Shown: positions 63,730 through 64,000 of the stretch, piece by piece
Layout: each line of letters begins with the position of its first letter
Position numbering within the stretch: the stretch's first letter is position 1
Position numbers and translations under genes: made by a program
Notes under the pieces: generated by a model
Seen by the model: only the letters and a program-made list of their open reading frames with translations
Database searches by the model: none
Told to the model about the DNA's origin: nothing
NCBI RefSeq assembly: GCF_041146795.1
Contig: NC_135177.1
Span: 23,844,560-23,908,559, forward strand
DNA from: Maylandia zebra
Lineage: Eukaryota; Chordata; Actinopteri; Cichliformes; Cichlidae
Direction: 5' to 3'
Length of the DNA stretch: 64,000 nt

Positions 63730-64000
63730 GTAAAAGAATTGTGCAAAGCTTCTAGCCGAGCAGATTTGAGTTTGAGGAAAAAAACAGAAACAAAAAGCAG
63801 TCAGCTGCAGCCGTGGCGGCATGTTGCATCAGGTCTGTGAAAATGAAATTTGATCCATGAGGACGCTCTGAATAATGTTTCCGTGAAGCTCAAGGCTTTC
63901 CAGACACCTGAAACCAAGCAAGGATATTTACAGTAGAGTGACGAAGACGTTTAATACAGTGGAACACAGAATGAGCCTATTTGTATTAAACAGTAGAGTT

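Overview
This window is vertebrate nuclear DNA and almost certainly comes from a ray-finned (teleost) fish. It has long AT-rich introns with GT-AG splicing. Its vertebrate-only gene families are interleaved with fish-type repeats: L2-like and RTE-like LINEs, a Penelope-like element, Tc1-type transposons and long CA/GT microsatellites. No operons, CRISPR arrays, rRNAs or tRNAs were seen. A percomorph or cichlid-like fish is plausible, but that is only an impression.

Layout. (1) 1-5562 (+): the 3' half of an Eph receptor, best matched to EPHB6 (transmembrane, kinase and SAM regions, C-terminal VEV). (2) 5563-14300: intergenic, with Tc1 debris and an L2-like LINE split by a Penelope-like element. 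(3) 14623-23327 (+): a complete 16-coding-exon TRPV5/6-type calcium channel gene of 711 codons. Its fifth coding intron carries an L2-like LINE that is itself split by a DNA transposon. (4) 23919-28956 (-): a type II C-type lectin-like receptor of NK type. (5) 29080-31440 (-): a truncated LINE. (6) 31986-34628 (-): a complete 117-aa GABARAP-family (ATG8) gene. (7) 36100-37700 (-): a decayed partial copy of arhgef5 3' exons. (8) 42583-55079 (-): complete arhgef5 (about 1668 aa: charged N-terminal region, DH, PH, SH3). (9) 56800-60700: intergenic repeats. (10) 61514-63729 (+): the 5' exons of the cation-dependent mannose-6-phosphate receptor m6pr, running off the window end.

Context. In human, EPHB6-TRPV6-TRPV5 and ARHGEF5 lie on 7q34-35, while GABARAPL1, NK-type lectins and M6PR lie on 12p13. 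This window joins both sets. ARHGEF5 belongs to the ephexin family of Rho exchange factors, other members of which act below Eph receptors, so the Eph receptor and an ephexin share a locus here. The exon models were built by hand from reading frame, splice consensus and remembered family sequences. They are phase-consistent for ephb6, trpv, gabarapl, arhgef5 and m6pr. The 5' end of the lectin gene is unresolved.
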